From positions 26,858,234 to 26,922,233 of the forward strand of contig OW386293.2 in assembly GCA_936432065.2 (NCBI GenBank): a stretch of 64,000 nucleotides of DNA, in the 5' to 3' direction. The position numbers were made by a program, and so were the translations under genes. The notes beneath the pieces were generated by a model. That model did not search any database and had not been told where the DNA came from. It worked only from the letters and a program-made list of their open reading frames with translations. Shown in pieces: positions 11,307-23,222 of this stretch. This DNA is from Rutpela maculata. Its lineage: Eukaryota > Arthropoda > Insecta > Coleoptera > Cerambycidae. The first letter of the stretch is position 1; each line of letters begins with the position of its first letter.

Positions 11307-13440
11307 AATTCAATTCAATTCAATTCAATTTATTCAAAATTTTTTTCACATACATACTATGGCTTTTTTATAATTGCATAATAGGATGTTTTGTTAATTA
11401 GGTTCTGTTGGTACCTAGGTAATTATTAGACAATAATCACCTGTACGTACCTGATCTTACAAAAGGGAAAGAAATTAACATAATAGCTATTAACATTTTA
11501 CACATAAAAATTGAAATTAAAATTAGAATAATTGAATGATCAGATATTGTGAGATGGCAAATTCAATCATGTCTCTGTTAATTTGACATAATTTTGGCAA
11601 ATGCGATAAAATTCTGAACAACATACAATTTACATACCTACTTCGCTAAATTTTTTGGGATAATTTATATTCTTTATAGCTAAGGGTAACAGATTATAGA
11701 ATTTTGGGCCTAAATAATTCATGAATTTTTTATTTATATTTGTTCTATTTTTGGGTATTATTAAGTGCTGGTTTACTCTAACTCTAGTATTGTACTCATG
11801 TGTGGTATAATGTTTTACTTTCGCATGCTTGTGCATAAAACAGCAAGTTGACAAAACAAAGAGTATAGCAGTTTTGTTGTGTATAGTCGTTTTTTTTTAT
11901 AGATTATTTTAAGAATTGTGTTTTGTGCCACGGCAATCTTTTTTAAAGAGTTGTTGTAAAGACCACCCCATACTACTATGCCGTATCGAATGAGCGATTC
12001 TATTAGGGATTGATAAGGGTTAGATTGAGGGTTAGTAAAAGATTTTGGTTTAAGAATTGTCGTAACAGGTAAAATTTGTGTATGAGGCATCTAATTTTTT
12101 TTTTGTTAGATACGTTGTGTGCTTGTCCCATTTCAGGTTTTTATCAATTATAATACCTAAATATTTGATATCAGCGGTCTCTTCTATTGGTTCTGCTATG
12201 TTATCTATTTTTATGCTCGTATATCTGGGGAGGTTTGCCGAGGTAATAGAAAATGCGATATATTTTGTTTTCTTCAAGTTGAGCGATAATTTGTACATAT
12301 CGAGCCAAAGTTTTACTTTATGTAGACCTAACTTTACTTTTTCTTTACATTCCTCCCATGTGGTTCCATTGAATATTAGCACGGTATCGTCAGCGTATGA
12401 GATAATTCTACCATTGATATCCATTTTTGTCAGGGAGTTTATGTATATATTAAATAGAATTGGACCTAGTACGGTATCTTGTGGTACACCAATTTGTACT
12501 ACCTTTTTATCACTTAATGTTTCTCTAATTTTAACACATTGAAATCTATTGGTCAAATAGTTTCGAAAGACTGTCTGCACATTACCTCTTATACCACAGT
12601 TCTCAAGAGCATTAAGGAGTTTTTCGTGAGGCACTGTGTCGAACGCCTTTGCCAAGTATAAAAAGACTGCTGTGCATTTTTTCTTATTGTCTAGTTGATC
12701 CGTTATTTCTTTTGTTAACTCGTACATAGCGTCTTCGGTACTTAAGCCCTCTGTGAAAGCAGATTATTAACCTTAAAGAAGTTGAATAAGCGTTTTTTAG
12801 AAATTTTTAAAAAATCTTTGTTAAATTGTTGATTATGCTTATAGATCGATAATTATTGATCATTTTGGGATTATCTGATTTATGAATGGGTATAACTGTC
12901 GCTATTTTAAATTGACTTGGAACCAATCCCGTTTTGAAGGTTAAATTTATTATATGTTTTAACGGGTCCAGGATATATAAATGTATGTTTTTAATTATTT
13001 TTGAGGTGATTCCATCTGGACCAGGTGTACCATTATTTTTTAGACTATTTATGCGTCTGATTATTTCATTAACCTTTACCGGTTTCAGAAACATCGATCT
13101 ATCTACATGCAGAGAGGTATCTATAATGTTGTTATTTTGCGGGATTTGTTTATACATGTCTATACCAATACTAGAAAAATAATTGATAGAAAAGTCAGCC
13201 ATATCTTTATCATTGTTGAAGGAGCTGTTAGTGTTGTCATATATTTGTATGTTTTTATTGCAGTTCTTATTGGCTCTATTAGTGGCTTCAGATATTAGTT
13301 GATAAATTTTTTTTATGTCCTTTGTGTTTTCGCTTATTTTACTTTTATAGTAATCGTTTTTGGCAACATTTGTAATGTGTTACTATAGGCCTTGTATTCA
13401 CGTTCCCTAGTAGCGGTATAATTTCTTATTATTATTATTT
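11307..13440 (-). mobile_element. Minus-strand LINE with a TTGAA-repeat 3' tail
   Basis: On the minus strand the element runs from about 13440 down to 11307 and ends with AATAAA followed by TTGAA repeats (seen on the plus strand as TTCAA repeats at 11307-11332). It contains RT remnants. The endonuclease is absent, so the copy is 5' truncated. Confidence 0.8.
11630..13430 (-). pseudogene. LINE reverse transcriptase remnant
   Basis: Minus-strand frames at 12807-13202, 12050-12727, 11815-12090 and 11630-11854 give successive pieces of one non-LTR reverse transcriptase: GPDGITSKIIK, IATVIPIHKSDNP, YLAKAFDTVPHEKLL, VPQDTVLGPILFNIYIN, SYADDTVLIF, KYLGIIIDKNLKW and the C-terminal block around EYNTRVRVNQHLIIP. 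The catalytic YADD is kept, but the usual VPQG is VPQD and at least three frame breaks occur. It is best placed in the CR1/L2/jockey group. The upstream linker (13203-13430) is readable as KNDYYKSKISENTKDIKKIY. It is non-functional. Confidence 0.85.
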
Positions 13441-15120
13441 TTTTTTTACTTTCATTATTTAGTTTGCATTAAGAATAAAATACTTACTGATATTCAGTGC
13501 GATACAGGAAAAAACAATATTATAATACTCTTATAAAAAGGGCTCTTATAACAATTAATACAATACAACTGCTTACTAAACAAATTCTTTGATTCTAATG
13601 TTGATACAGTATATTTAATTATGATAAACAAAATCTGATTTTAAAAATCTTATTTTATTTAAAAACAAATCGGCAGCTACTGGAAGCGGCTGGATCCAAA
13701 TTAGCTGTGTTTGGATATTACATCGGAAATCAGAGTACTGAGCAAACAAATAAATTACACGTGACTCTGGAGCCATTTATTTCATGGACAAATATCGAAC
13801 AAACTGAAGGGGACTGCAAGCAATTTGTTAAAACCTAACCTCTCATGTTTGTTTATGTTGCATGTTAATCAATTGCCGGATATTATAAGGGTATTAACAG
13901 ATAACGTTTCGAAGATTTTGTAGAATATCGAATAGCGAATAAAAAATAATAATACAGAATTCAGGCCAAATGACACTCTAACCTCAACAAGTTAATAACA
14001 TTATGGACAGTTCAAGCAGACTACGCAGGCGTCAAATTAAAATCTTCCTGTACGATCAAAAAGGTCTGAGCAAGTCGAGCTTCGTTCGAGTCCTTTATTT
14101 TGTAATATTCGAACGTTTCAGATTTAGCTCGGTTAGCTCGATTTGCATTAAATGAACGATTGTGAGGCGTCCCATCAATCAGACGTAATATCCGAACACG
14201 GCTATAAACAATTATTACCTTTAAAAAAATCAACTAAAATAAGTTAGCTTTTACCATGTACCCGACGCCGTGAATTCTAAATACTTCCCTCATATAAATG
14301 ATCTGTCGAGAAAACGACGTCAAAGAGGGAGAGCCGCGATTAAAAGGGATGATCTAACACCTTCCATCGTTTTTATATCTCGATTTTCCAACATCAACTT
14401 CTTGAAATACTCACTCTGCATAATTAAATAAAGTTTATTACTTGAAACAATCAAAAATGCCTTCCCATAATCCACAAAAACACTATATTGATAAAATTTC
14501 AAGATACTTAGCCAGGCCAACGGAAAAACACAAACTGATTTGACAAAAGTTTAACGACTGCCAACAAATGTTTGACCGCCACGCCAAGTTGGAAGTCACG
14601 TGGTTTGGATTGCTGCTAATTACAGGTTAGATTTCCAACCTACAAAAAGAGTCCTATTTGATTAGGACAAAGTATATAGAACTTCATAAACATTACACTG
14701 TACTAGATTTTAGTTAAAAGTACGGGAACCAGGCAGAAATTTTAATAATAGCTACGTAATATTCTTAAATCTTAAGAAAGATATATTTTTCAGGTTAGCT
14801 GCGATGTCACGTACCATAACCTATAAGTCAACATTCACAAAGGTTACCAACCCAAATATTTTTGACAGATGGCAAAATACGTTTTCCCCTAACAATAATA
14901 CCAATAATATTTTTTGGATGCTGTCATGTGTGCACATATAACAAATTCTTTTTAATTTTTTTTACGGAAACGAAATCGAAAGGGTGCAAGTGTGATATAT
15001 CGTTGAAATCGGAGTTTTTACTGCTTTTCAATGGTTCGCTTACAAATTGTAAGTAATCATGAAATAAACAACTTGTTGTGCCAAAACGGCACTAAATGTA
15101 ATACGATCTCAACCAAAACC
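13441..15120. other. No gene recognised
   Basis: This is 1.7 kb without a readable family. Short open frames at 14021-14233 and 14320-14520 have no recognisable motif. Confidence 0.4.
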
Positions 15121-15225
15121 TTTTCAGATCTTCTGGAGCACTAAAGAAACCCTCATGCAAAGTTTCATCCAAATCCGTTTAGCAGTTTCGCCGCTATCTT
15201 CTTCACATACATACACACATACATA

Positions 15226-17540
15226 CAGGTGCGGCAATAATTGTGTGGACATTGAACATTTCACCAAAAAATGGGGTCTTTCAAGTTATTGGGTAATCAA
15301 TACTCACCATTTCAAGGGCTTTCTAACTCTGTTTTCAAAATTTACATACACTCAAAATTAATGTTACTTTTTGCAAAAATATAATTGTGTGGCCAAGCCC
15401 CACAATTTTGTGTATATTGTGTGGACAATAATACACACCTGTAATTCATTACAAAAAAAGTTCTGATGATTTATTTCAGGTACATGTTTTTTCATATTAA
15501 TAATAATTATTATTAATTTTTCAACATATTTTACTTAAGATGGCGGGTAATAACAGTAAAACCCAATAGAAAAAAATTGGTAGGATGTATCGTAAAGGCA
15601 TTTTTTTGGTTCTTATAGCTCAAGAGGGTAGAGAAAAATCAATCGATGAATGGGTAAATTTTCTAATATTATCTAATCAAAATATAATTATTTAAAAGTA
15701 TTTATACAAAACATCCTTCCTTGTTTGGCAACTTTTATTTATCAATTAATTTTCCCTTTTGGGTAATCATCAATCACCCTGAATAATTTTCATTAAAACT
15801 ATAGCAGGTTTGTGTCTAGGCAATTGTATTAACTACATGCCATGTATTGGTCCTGTGCAACATTTTTTCCATTAATTACTTTTTATGTCTTTTACCTTAA
15901 ATTTTGTTCATTAAAAGTAAAGCCGGCTTCTTTCTTGGCAATGATGTCAACTATCCGCGAAATACTAATTTCTTATGTTCTTCAATTTAATACGCCGTAC
16001 AGAGAATTATATGTATGTTTAGTTCATGATATGTATGAAAAAACAAATGTAAAGTTGGCGAATGCGTCACCCAGGGCTGCGTTCCGTCATAAATTTTCTA
16101 TAGTGAATAAGTGATGCGACGCATGTTGAGGTAAGAGAGTGGTGTGGCAGTAGGCGGAACCAAGATTTCTAGCTTGAGAAATGTAGATGACACAATTTAG
16201 TTGCAGCAAGCAAGGATTAGCTCATACACCTGCTGACCACGCTCAAACATAAGCTCTGACTGTGGTTTAAGTGTAGGTAAATTACAACAAAACGAAAATT
16301 ATGATTCTAGACCAAGCAAATGATAACCACAGACATTTTTCGTATTACTCTGTGGTAATAAATAAGATGATATACTTTGGAGCCCTTGTCGACAATACTG
16401 GCAACTGCGAATGTGAGATTCGGAGAGGAATACAGATGGAAAAATCGGTAACGTGTTAGTTGAGCAAAATTTGGTATAACAGAAATATCATGAAAAGTAC
16501 TAAGATCAGATTTCCTAATGCCCTCATTTTCTGCATTTTTTTTCACGCCTCTGAGATATGGACCGTTATGGACGTAGACATACGGCGTACTGATGCTTTC
16601 GGAATGTGGGTTTAGAGAGCTCGATTCTCTAAGACTAAGATATACGTTCTCAATAACGACTTTCCAGCATCGTATTCTCCCGAATATTTTCATTTTATAT
16701 CCAAGACCTTTTATTGTTTTAAAATATATTTAAATATAAATTTCGATCATCTTTACAAAATTTGGCATTTGACTTATCTGCAAAGGAAGTTGAGTTTATG
16801 TAACATTTGTTATATTTTTGGAATTATGTACTTTAATTTTGCTTTTTATTATGTGAATCCCATTTTTTCTATAAGCAAATTTCTATTCATCTAGTTGGTC
16901 TCTCTCTAATAAAGTTTGTTTCTAAAACGTAATATGACAATTTTCCTTCTCCGTTACACAAATCCAGAACATACTGTGTATTCAAATTTAATTTGATATA
17001 TTCCTTTTTTTTCTTCAAATTATTGTAAAAAAAGAAAGAGCTTACCTAGATGAAATGCAGTAAATAAAAGAATAAATAAATAATATCAATAATATTTGAT
17101 TTAAAAAAAGGTCCGTTTATACAAATAAAACATAATCTTATTTCATTTATAATACTGTTCTGTTAATAATAGTACGACCTACTAAATGCTCACCTACAAA
17201 TTCAATAAAACTGTTAGGGCCACATAAAAGACATATTTAACACACATCTTGAATACACACGAAGAAATGGAAATAATAGCAGTATAATATATATTTCCGC
17301 TGGGGGCAGCACTGTACAAGGCCACACAATTTGGTGAAATTTCTGAGATTATACACACCAAATTTTTACTATACTTGTGTGGCCATTTCCAGAAAACGAC
17401 AGATATAGGGTGGGGAGACCACGTAGATGCTGTAAAAATAGGTTTTAAATTGTGTGGCCATGTGTATGGCCACACAATTAGCGAAGGCCACATAAGTATG
17501 GTTATAGAGTGGTGTGTGTCCACACAATTATTGCAAGACC
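15226..17540. mobile_element. Tc1-like TIR element inserted in a CA/ACAT-rich repeat
   Basis: The left end (CAGGTGCGGCAATAATTG) and the right end (complement of GGTCTTGCAATAATTG) share CAATAATTGTGTGGACA, and TA lies outside both ends (15224-15225, 17541-17542). The motif TTGTGTGG recurs in both subterminal zones (15389, 15418, 17371, 17451 and others). ACATAC and CACACA microsatellite DNA flanks both sides, so the insertion split a simple repeat. An MAGNNSKTQ-like start near 15540 may be a transposase relic but is too weak to call. An RTE-like LINE scrap lies inside. Confidence 0.65.
16153..16690 (+). pseudogene. RTE-like LINE reverse transcriptase fragment
   Basis: Plus-strand reading gives GGTKISSLRNVDDT at 16153 (usually LRYADDT, so the catalytic YADD is already mutated). 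After a gap it gives IYFGALVDNTGNCECEIRRG near 16372, KIWYNRNIMKSTKIRF, HASEIWTVMDVDIRRTDAFG and MWV. These are the fingers-to-C-terminal landmarks of RTE-type elements (KLRLVKTLIF, YGSETWT, RRIDAFEMW). In-frame stops fall near 16457 and 16614. An open frame on the opposite strand at 16307-16693 is its shadow. Confidence 0.75.
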
Positions 17541-17910
17541 TACGCACACATACACACACACACACAGAGACATTTTTAAAAAAATACTTTTTTGGGTTTC
17601 TTGGGCCTCAAAACGTAAAGATTTGATATTATCTCAATTTTATTGTAGGGAGGTTAGTAAATAATAATAATAATAGCAATTTTTATAAATATATTATTAG
17701 GAAAACGAATCATACGATCTCGTTTATATTTTGTTTTTTTTGCTGATTTCCATTGGAATAAAAATAGGATTCTTCTTATTTGCGCAAGAATCTTTTATTT
17801 GTTTATATGAATATTAGAATAATGTATTCTCCAATGTTACACTGTACATCAGTATTATATTCTTAAAGCAAATTAAATATAAAGAGTATTTACTGTTTCA
17901 ATAAAAAATA

Positions 17911-18091
17911 CGTAAAATAGCGTTTTTAAAATTTTGAATTTTGGAGCTTCGACCTGCTGTATTTTTAAAATAAAGACATTTTGGAACTTTATCCATAGCA
18001 GTTTTCATTGAGGATGACCTAGGGATCCTATGCCTTGAAGTTGCAATGATTCCGTCGACAACAAATTACCCATGCATTTGGTGCGGGGTCC
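17911..18091. repeat. Inverted arm ending GTGCGGGGTCC, partner at 9463-9655
   Basis: It is the reverse-complement partner of the arm at 9463-9655. The 8.6 kb between the arms is filled by unrelated elements, so this may be one expanded element or two solo ends. Confidence 0.65.
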
Positions 18092-19416
18092 TTTGCTTTA
18101 TAATTGTTATTTCGACAACAATTTTATTTTATTACTAATTTATTACATTTATAAAATTGCAATAAAACAAAATAGTTGTATAACGTCTACATTTTGCTTG
18201 TTGGGAGTGCCTTATATATATTATATATGTGCACAGATAAAAATAATATTTTAAATTAAGAATTGTTTAATACCAAATAAACAATTTATCAAAGTTTGTA
18301 GTAGATTATTTATGAGTTTTATTTTTTGCCACAAAAGTATTTGTTTCATATAAAAAATGCAGTTATTTGCTTATATGAATCATAAGATTCTCGATTTAAA
18401 ACATTATTTTTATCTGTATGTGAAGGCCGTCTCTGGCGTAACTACCTGGGAGCCGGCGTTTGGTAATAACAAATGGATGCAAAATTAATTCAGAATAATT
18501 TATTGTTCCTCTGAATGAAACTGAAAATCTTTATTTAAAATTAGTAAATTCAATTATATTTCCAGATGGGTTCCCGACTCACACCGTATACAAATTATTT
18601 AAGTAGAATATTAATTTTCTTTCTACGACGAATAACTAATAAATCTGGTTGTTTCGCCACTGGTATGAAATGCCATATTATAAACATGAAAAATGTATAC
18701 CTCAACATTACCTTGTCCTAAAAATACTTTCAACAAAGGCATATAATAGAATGAGGTTCCGCTTTGGGCTGAAATCACCTTAAGAATTAATAGATTGGTA
18801 TGTTTATTTAACCTATGACATACCACGCGAATGTTGATTAATAAAAGGTCTAGTGTGACACAATTACAACAATCTGGAACAAGGTATTAAATATGTCATG
18901 CTATTTTTATCTACAAAGGATATTACGTTTCGAAATAAGGCATGTTTTATCAAATCAAACGAAAAAGAGTTGGAATTTACACGCTACTTTCCATGAAATT
19001 AAAAATATAATCAATTTTTTTCTCTATAAATAACTTTTGCACGTATCGGGTGAACAGTTGAAAATTCCGATTTTTAAACAAACTGTAGTAGTAGTTTTAT
19101 AGTGTAGTCATTTGAAACCAAGTCAATGAGTTAAAAAGACATTTAGAAGCAAAGGGATTTGGAATATAGTATATTATGATATATTAAAATTTTCCAAAAA
19201 CTAAAGTTGTAACACGGCCACCATCTTAGAAAATGGTGGTCGAAATTCTATTTTTCGCATTTATCTCGGAAACTAAACTGCTGGCCAATTGAAACGGACC
19301 AAGCGAATTTTTGCGTTGAATTTAGATCCACATTTTTTGAGAACGAGAATAGATATCAATATGCGGTTTTCAGGATTTGAGAGATAATTTATTTATGAAA
19401 CAGAGAGTTTTGCCCG
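18092..19416. other. No gene recognised
   Basis: AT-rich. A 9-bp-stem hairpin (GGCCACCAT and its complement) lies near 19217-19242. Confidence 0.4.
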
Positions 19417-20562
19417 AACGTGTGCTACAACCAAATTTAAATCAACGTTGAAGTCACTCGGAGTTTTCTTTTTTTTTACACATTCTTGGATGTATATAGA
19501 ACCAATTTCCACGATATTTAAAATTATTAACCGCAGAATTTTTTTTACAAGTATTTTACTTTTTTCGTTTAATGACACAGCCACACAAAACAGTGTATCC
19601 TTATGTATTTAGACCCGCTGCAACCGAATCCGAAGTCAGAATTGTTACAATGGATTTTTTTTTCACCCCTAACGTCAAAAAAATACCACCTCAAAAAATG
19701 GACTGTCCGGCGGACCATACCAGCGTATTCTTATGTATTTGGACCCTCTGAAACATAATCTGAAGCAGAATTGTCAGATTCGTTTGGTTTTTCACCCCCA
19801 ACCCCAAAAAACACCCCCAAAACATAAAAAAGTGTTCTGACGTGTGGACCAAATCAGTGTATCCTTATGTATTTGGACCCGCTAAAATCGAATCCGGACT
19901 CAGAATTGTCAGAGTAGCTTGTTTTTCAGCCCTAACCCCATAAACACACCCCCTCAATAAAATGGCCTGTCCTGCGGACCATACCAGCGTATCCTTATGC
20001 ATTTGGTAAGGATACACGGGTCTGAAATACTGAAAAACGATCCAATCTGATAATTCTGACTTCGGATTCGGTTTCAGCAGGTCCAAATAGATAAAAATAC
20101 ATTGGTCTGGTCCACAGGCCAGACCACTTTTTTGTTTCTTTGGGGGTGTTTTTTGAGGTAAGGGGTGAAAAACGAGCGAATCTGACAATTCTGACTTCGA
20201 ATTCTGTTTCAGAGCATCCAAATACATAAAGATACACTGGTATGGTCCACCAGACAGAACATTTTTCGGGGGAGTGTTTTCTTCGGATTGGGGGTGAAAA
20301 ACAAGCCAATCTGACAATTCTGACTTTGGATTCGGTTTCAACGGGTCCAAATACATATAGATATACTGGTTTGGTCTGCAGGCCAGATCACTTTTTTCTT
20401 TGTGTAACTAAAACGATAAAAGTAAAATACTTGTAAAAAAAATTTCTGAGATGAATGATTTTAAATATTATGGAAATTGGTTCTATATACATCCAAAAAC
20501 GTGTAAAAACAAAATTCCGAGTGGCATTCTACTTTGATTTAAATTTGCTTGTAGTACACCGT
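19417..20562. mobile_element. Fold-back element built from six 130-bp units (three per orientation)
   Basis: Outer arms of about 150-160 bases (19417-19575, 20405-20562) are inverted copies. Between them, ends of CACAG/TGTG type (19576-20404) bound units of 130-134 bases. Unit starts are seen at 19591, 19721, 19855 and 19985. The orientation then flips near 20005 and three more units run the other way. Each unit carries CTTATGTATTTGGACC, GAATCCGAAGTCAGAATTG and an ACCCC-rich part. The same unit type forms the ends of the fold-back at 57374-58893. Open frames across the array are repeats, not genes. Confidence 0.8.
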
Positions 20563-21290
20563 GCCGATTCTTTTATTTTGAAGCACGTTACTATCTACAG
20601 GATGTGAGAGAAACTTGTGTTTTTTTACCAAACTTTATAACTCCCGAGATTCCACAAAAATGATGTTGTATTTTTTTGATGCGCATTCTTTTAGTCATTG
20701 GTTCATGGGAAAAAGCAATTTCTCAAATTTTTTATTTCTCTCTTATTTTAAAAGATACCGCTTTTTTTCTAAAAACATTTTCGAAATTGTTCCCATTTTC
20801 TGCCGTTAGGCCTTATTGGCTTTCGCAAGAGCAGATCATTGTAGGTTACGTTTAACACCTTATGACGGCTCCTCTAAAATAATAATAATAATAAGTACAT
20901 TTTTTTGTCTTTCAGTTCATGGTGAATTTTCCTTGCTATTACACATTTTATTTTTATTGTTCCATTAATAATAAAAAAGTTTGGTTCTTCCCTTTTTCTT
21001 TAGTTGACATCGTAATTAAAAATAGTGCTTATAAAAATAAATAAACAATTTTTTTTTTATTGTTTATTTAGATTCCATTTTATTCCATTAAAAGATATAC
21101 ATACATTTTTTCGCATTGCATATATTTTTTTGGGTTAGAAATACATTGATTTTTTTTCTAAATCGTTTGTTCAATTTCTATTAATTTTATTTTGTTTTAT
21201 AAGTTAGGTCTTATGGAATATAAAATCATGCTATTTTATGTACAATTATTTTCTTATAAAAATAAGACATAAAAATATAAAAAAATTAAG
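20563..21290. other. No gene recognised
   Basis: AT-rich with an AAT microsatellite near 20878-20895. Confidence 0.4.
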
Positions 21291-21395
21291 ACACCCTGTA
21301 GAAATCACCAGCGGCAAAATCCAAAACCAGTTTTGACCGAATTGTAGCTTTATATTTTCTTAATATTTTAATTTTTTATGATTTCCATAGGGTGT
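21291..21395. repeat. 105-bp hairpin with ACACCCTGTAGAAATCA ends
   Basis: 17-base ends at 21291-21307 and 21379-21395 pair with two mismatches. ACACCCTGTA-type ends are frequent in Tc1/mariner-derived MITEs, so this is a likely MITE remnant. Confidence 0.5.
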
Positions 21396-22450
21396 TTTGA
21401 ATTTTTGATAAAGCAGTGCATTATTATTATACCCTGTATATAAGGAAACATTTTGACTACAAAACAAAGACCATTAAAATTGCACAAACGGTTTATAAAA
21501 ATTCAACTTCCAAACATCATGGTAAATTCTGGGCGGTGCGTTAATTTTCAACGTCAGTGTATTTCATTTTTGGCAATTTTTTAAATAAAAATGTGCCACT
21601 AAATCAGAAATTGAATTTGTTACTATTGAAGAATTATCAGCACCATACATACCTCTTTTTAATTGCCCGAATATCACAAATGAGAGCTCCTACGCAAAAC
21701 TTGATAAGGATCAAAATCAAAGATCATAACTCATAACATTAGCCCAGATGACAGAGAACATTTTATAGCGAAATACACAAAAACTTGCAAACTGCAATGC
21801 TTTAATGAGTTCGTGAAAGTGTACAGAATAATATCCTGAAAAGTTTACATTCCGCTCGGATGCAGAACATAAAAAAAAGTGAAAAAAAAATTTTTTTCTC
21901 ATCCATTTTTTCAAAATTTTTAAATTAAGTCATAGTAGAAAAAACAAAAAATACAGGTGGATAGACCACGTGTTTCTGAACAAAAAATGTCCTAATATAA
22001 TTTATCGCTGAAGCCACGGTTTTCCCGGAAAAAATAGTGAAATTACTCTCTCACTCTGCGCGGCCAAGCGCACGGTTAAATGCATACTACGGAACCTCTA
22101 AAAATTCTTAACAGTTCTAACGAGTAAAATAAAGCTCTTTTCTCTTTCTGATTACACATTTTTAACATTTTTCTTAGTAAATAGGAGGATAAATAGTGAG
22201 TCTGGAGGGAAAATATATAATTATGAACGCATACACGGACACCACACATAGCCGCTGAATCGATCCCATGAATTTTTACGTGTCTTTACGGTATTATATT
22301 TATTAGAGGTACCCTTATCCACATGGATTCTTTATACATTTTTTAATGTATTGAAAAAGTTCCAGAATTTATATTCAAAACAATCAAAGATATGTCATAT
22401 TTCGGAATCGGAATTTCTTATCAAGATCTCTAGATATATTATTTTTTAGA

Positions 22451-22996
22451 AAAAACCGCTGCCCAAGGAATCACGACTTCCACATCCAGATTCTCTATCC
22501 AAGTCACTCACAACAAAAAAACTTTGTATGTTAAAATAATTGTTTATGGAACTTTAATAATATAAATATTTGAAATCCTCTACCCCAAAAACCCATAAAA
22601 CGATATCCCACATCGGTAGTGGGGTGGGGGTGGTGATAGGGGGGTGGTAGTGAGGGGTGGATGAAGTAAAAAAATATTTTGAGGTTTCTGGTTCCTGTAC
22701 ATACACTAAATCACAATTTTTTTTCATCCCCTTTAATAGGGGGTGGGGGTGGTATGGGGGTGGCTAATGCCAACATTTTTTTTGAGACCTTGTATATACT
22801 AAATACCAATTTCGTGGACTCTTACCTGCTTGATTTATCCATTTACCCCAAATTTACCCCAATTTACACCCCAACCCTTCGACGGAACAAGATGAAAATA
22901 ATCTAGTTCTAGATCTCGTTAAAGTACATATGTGTACCAAATTTCAAGTCAATATCTTAAACGGTTCCAGAGTAAACGTGTGCACAAAAAAAAGTT

Positions 22997-23042
<46 letters not shown>

Positions 23043-23050
23043 CGACAGGC

Positions 23051-23086
<36 letters not shown>

Positions 23087-23222
23087 CGACAGACAGACAG
23101 AAATTTTTTTTTCGCTCAAACTTAAAATCTCGACGTTTCACAACATTTTAAGCTTATTTGGACAATAAAAATTTTTAAAAATGTTTTTGTCGTTACTATA
23201 CTTCCACTGGACGTGGAAGTAA
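22451..23222 (+). mobile_element. HINE/DINE-1-like (Helentron-associated) non-autonomous element, copy A
   Basis: The 5' end reads AAAAACCGCTGCCCAAGGAA, followed by the subterminal motif ACTTCCACATCCAG. The 3' end closes with a palindrome (CTTCCACTGG-AC-GTGGAAG) whose right half is the inverted copy of that motif. A long GACA microsatellite sits near the 3' end, preceded by the conserved phrase TCTTAAACGGTTCCAGAGTA. Subterminal inverted repeats, a central GTCT/GACA microsatellite and a 3' hairpin are the hallmarks of Helentron-associated DINE-1-like elements. There is no coding capacity; short open frames through the microsatellite are artefacts. Confidence 0.75.
22997..23101. repeat. GACA/CAGA microsatellite inside HINE copy A
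   Basis: About 26 tetranucleotide units with two interruptions (ACCGACAGGC and ACCGAC). It is the expanded form of the microsatellite that other copies hold in only a few units. Confidence 0.95.

Noticed and set aside
19865..20436. Open frames of up to 163 codons with repeated peptide text
   Set aside because: They are translations of the 130-bp fold-back units in several frames and on both strands.
22997..23101. CRISPR-like array
   Set aside because: Tetranucleotide microsatellite with no spacer structure; the genome is eukaryotic.
22930..23168. Frames rich in Thr, Asp, Arg, Gln repeats
   Set aside because: Translation of the GACA microsatellite of HINE copy A.
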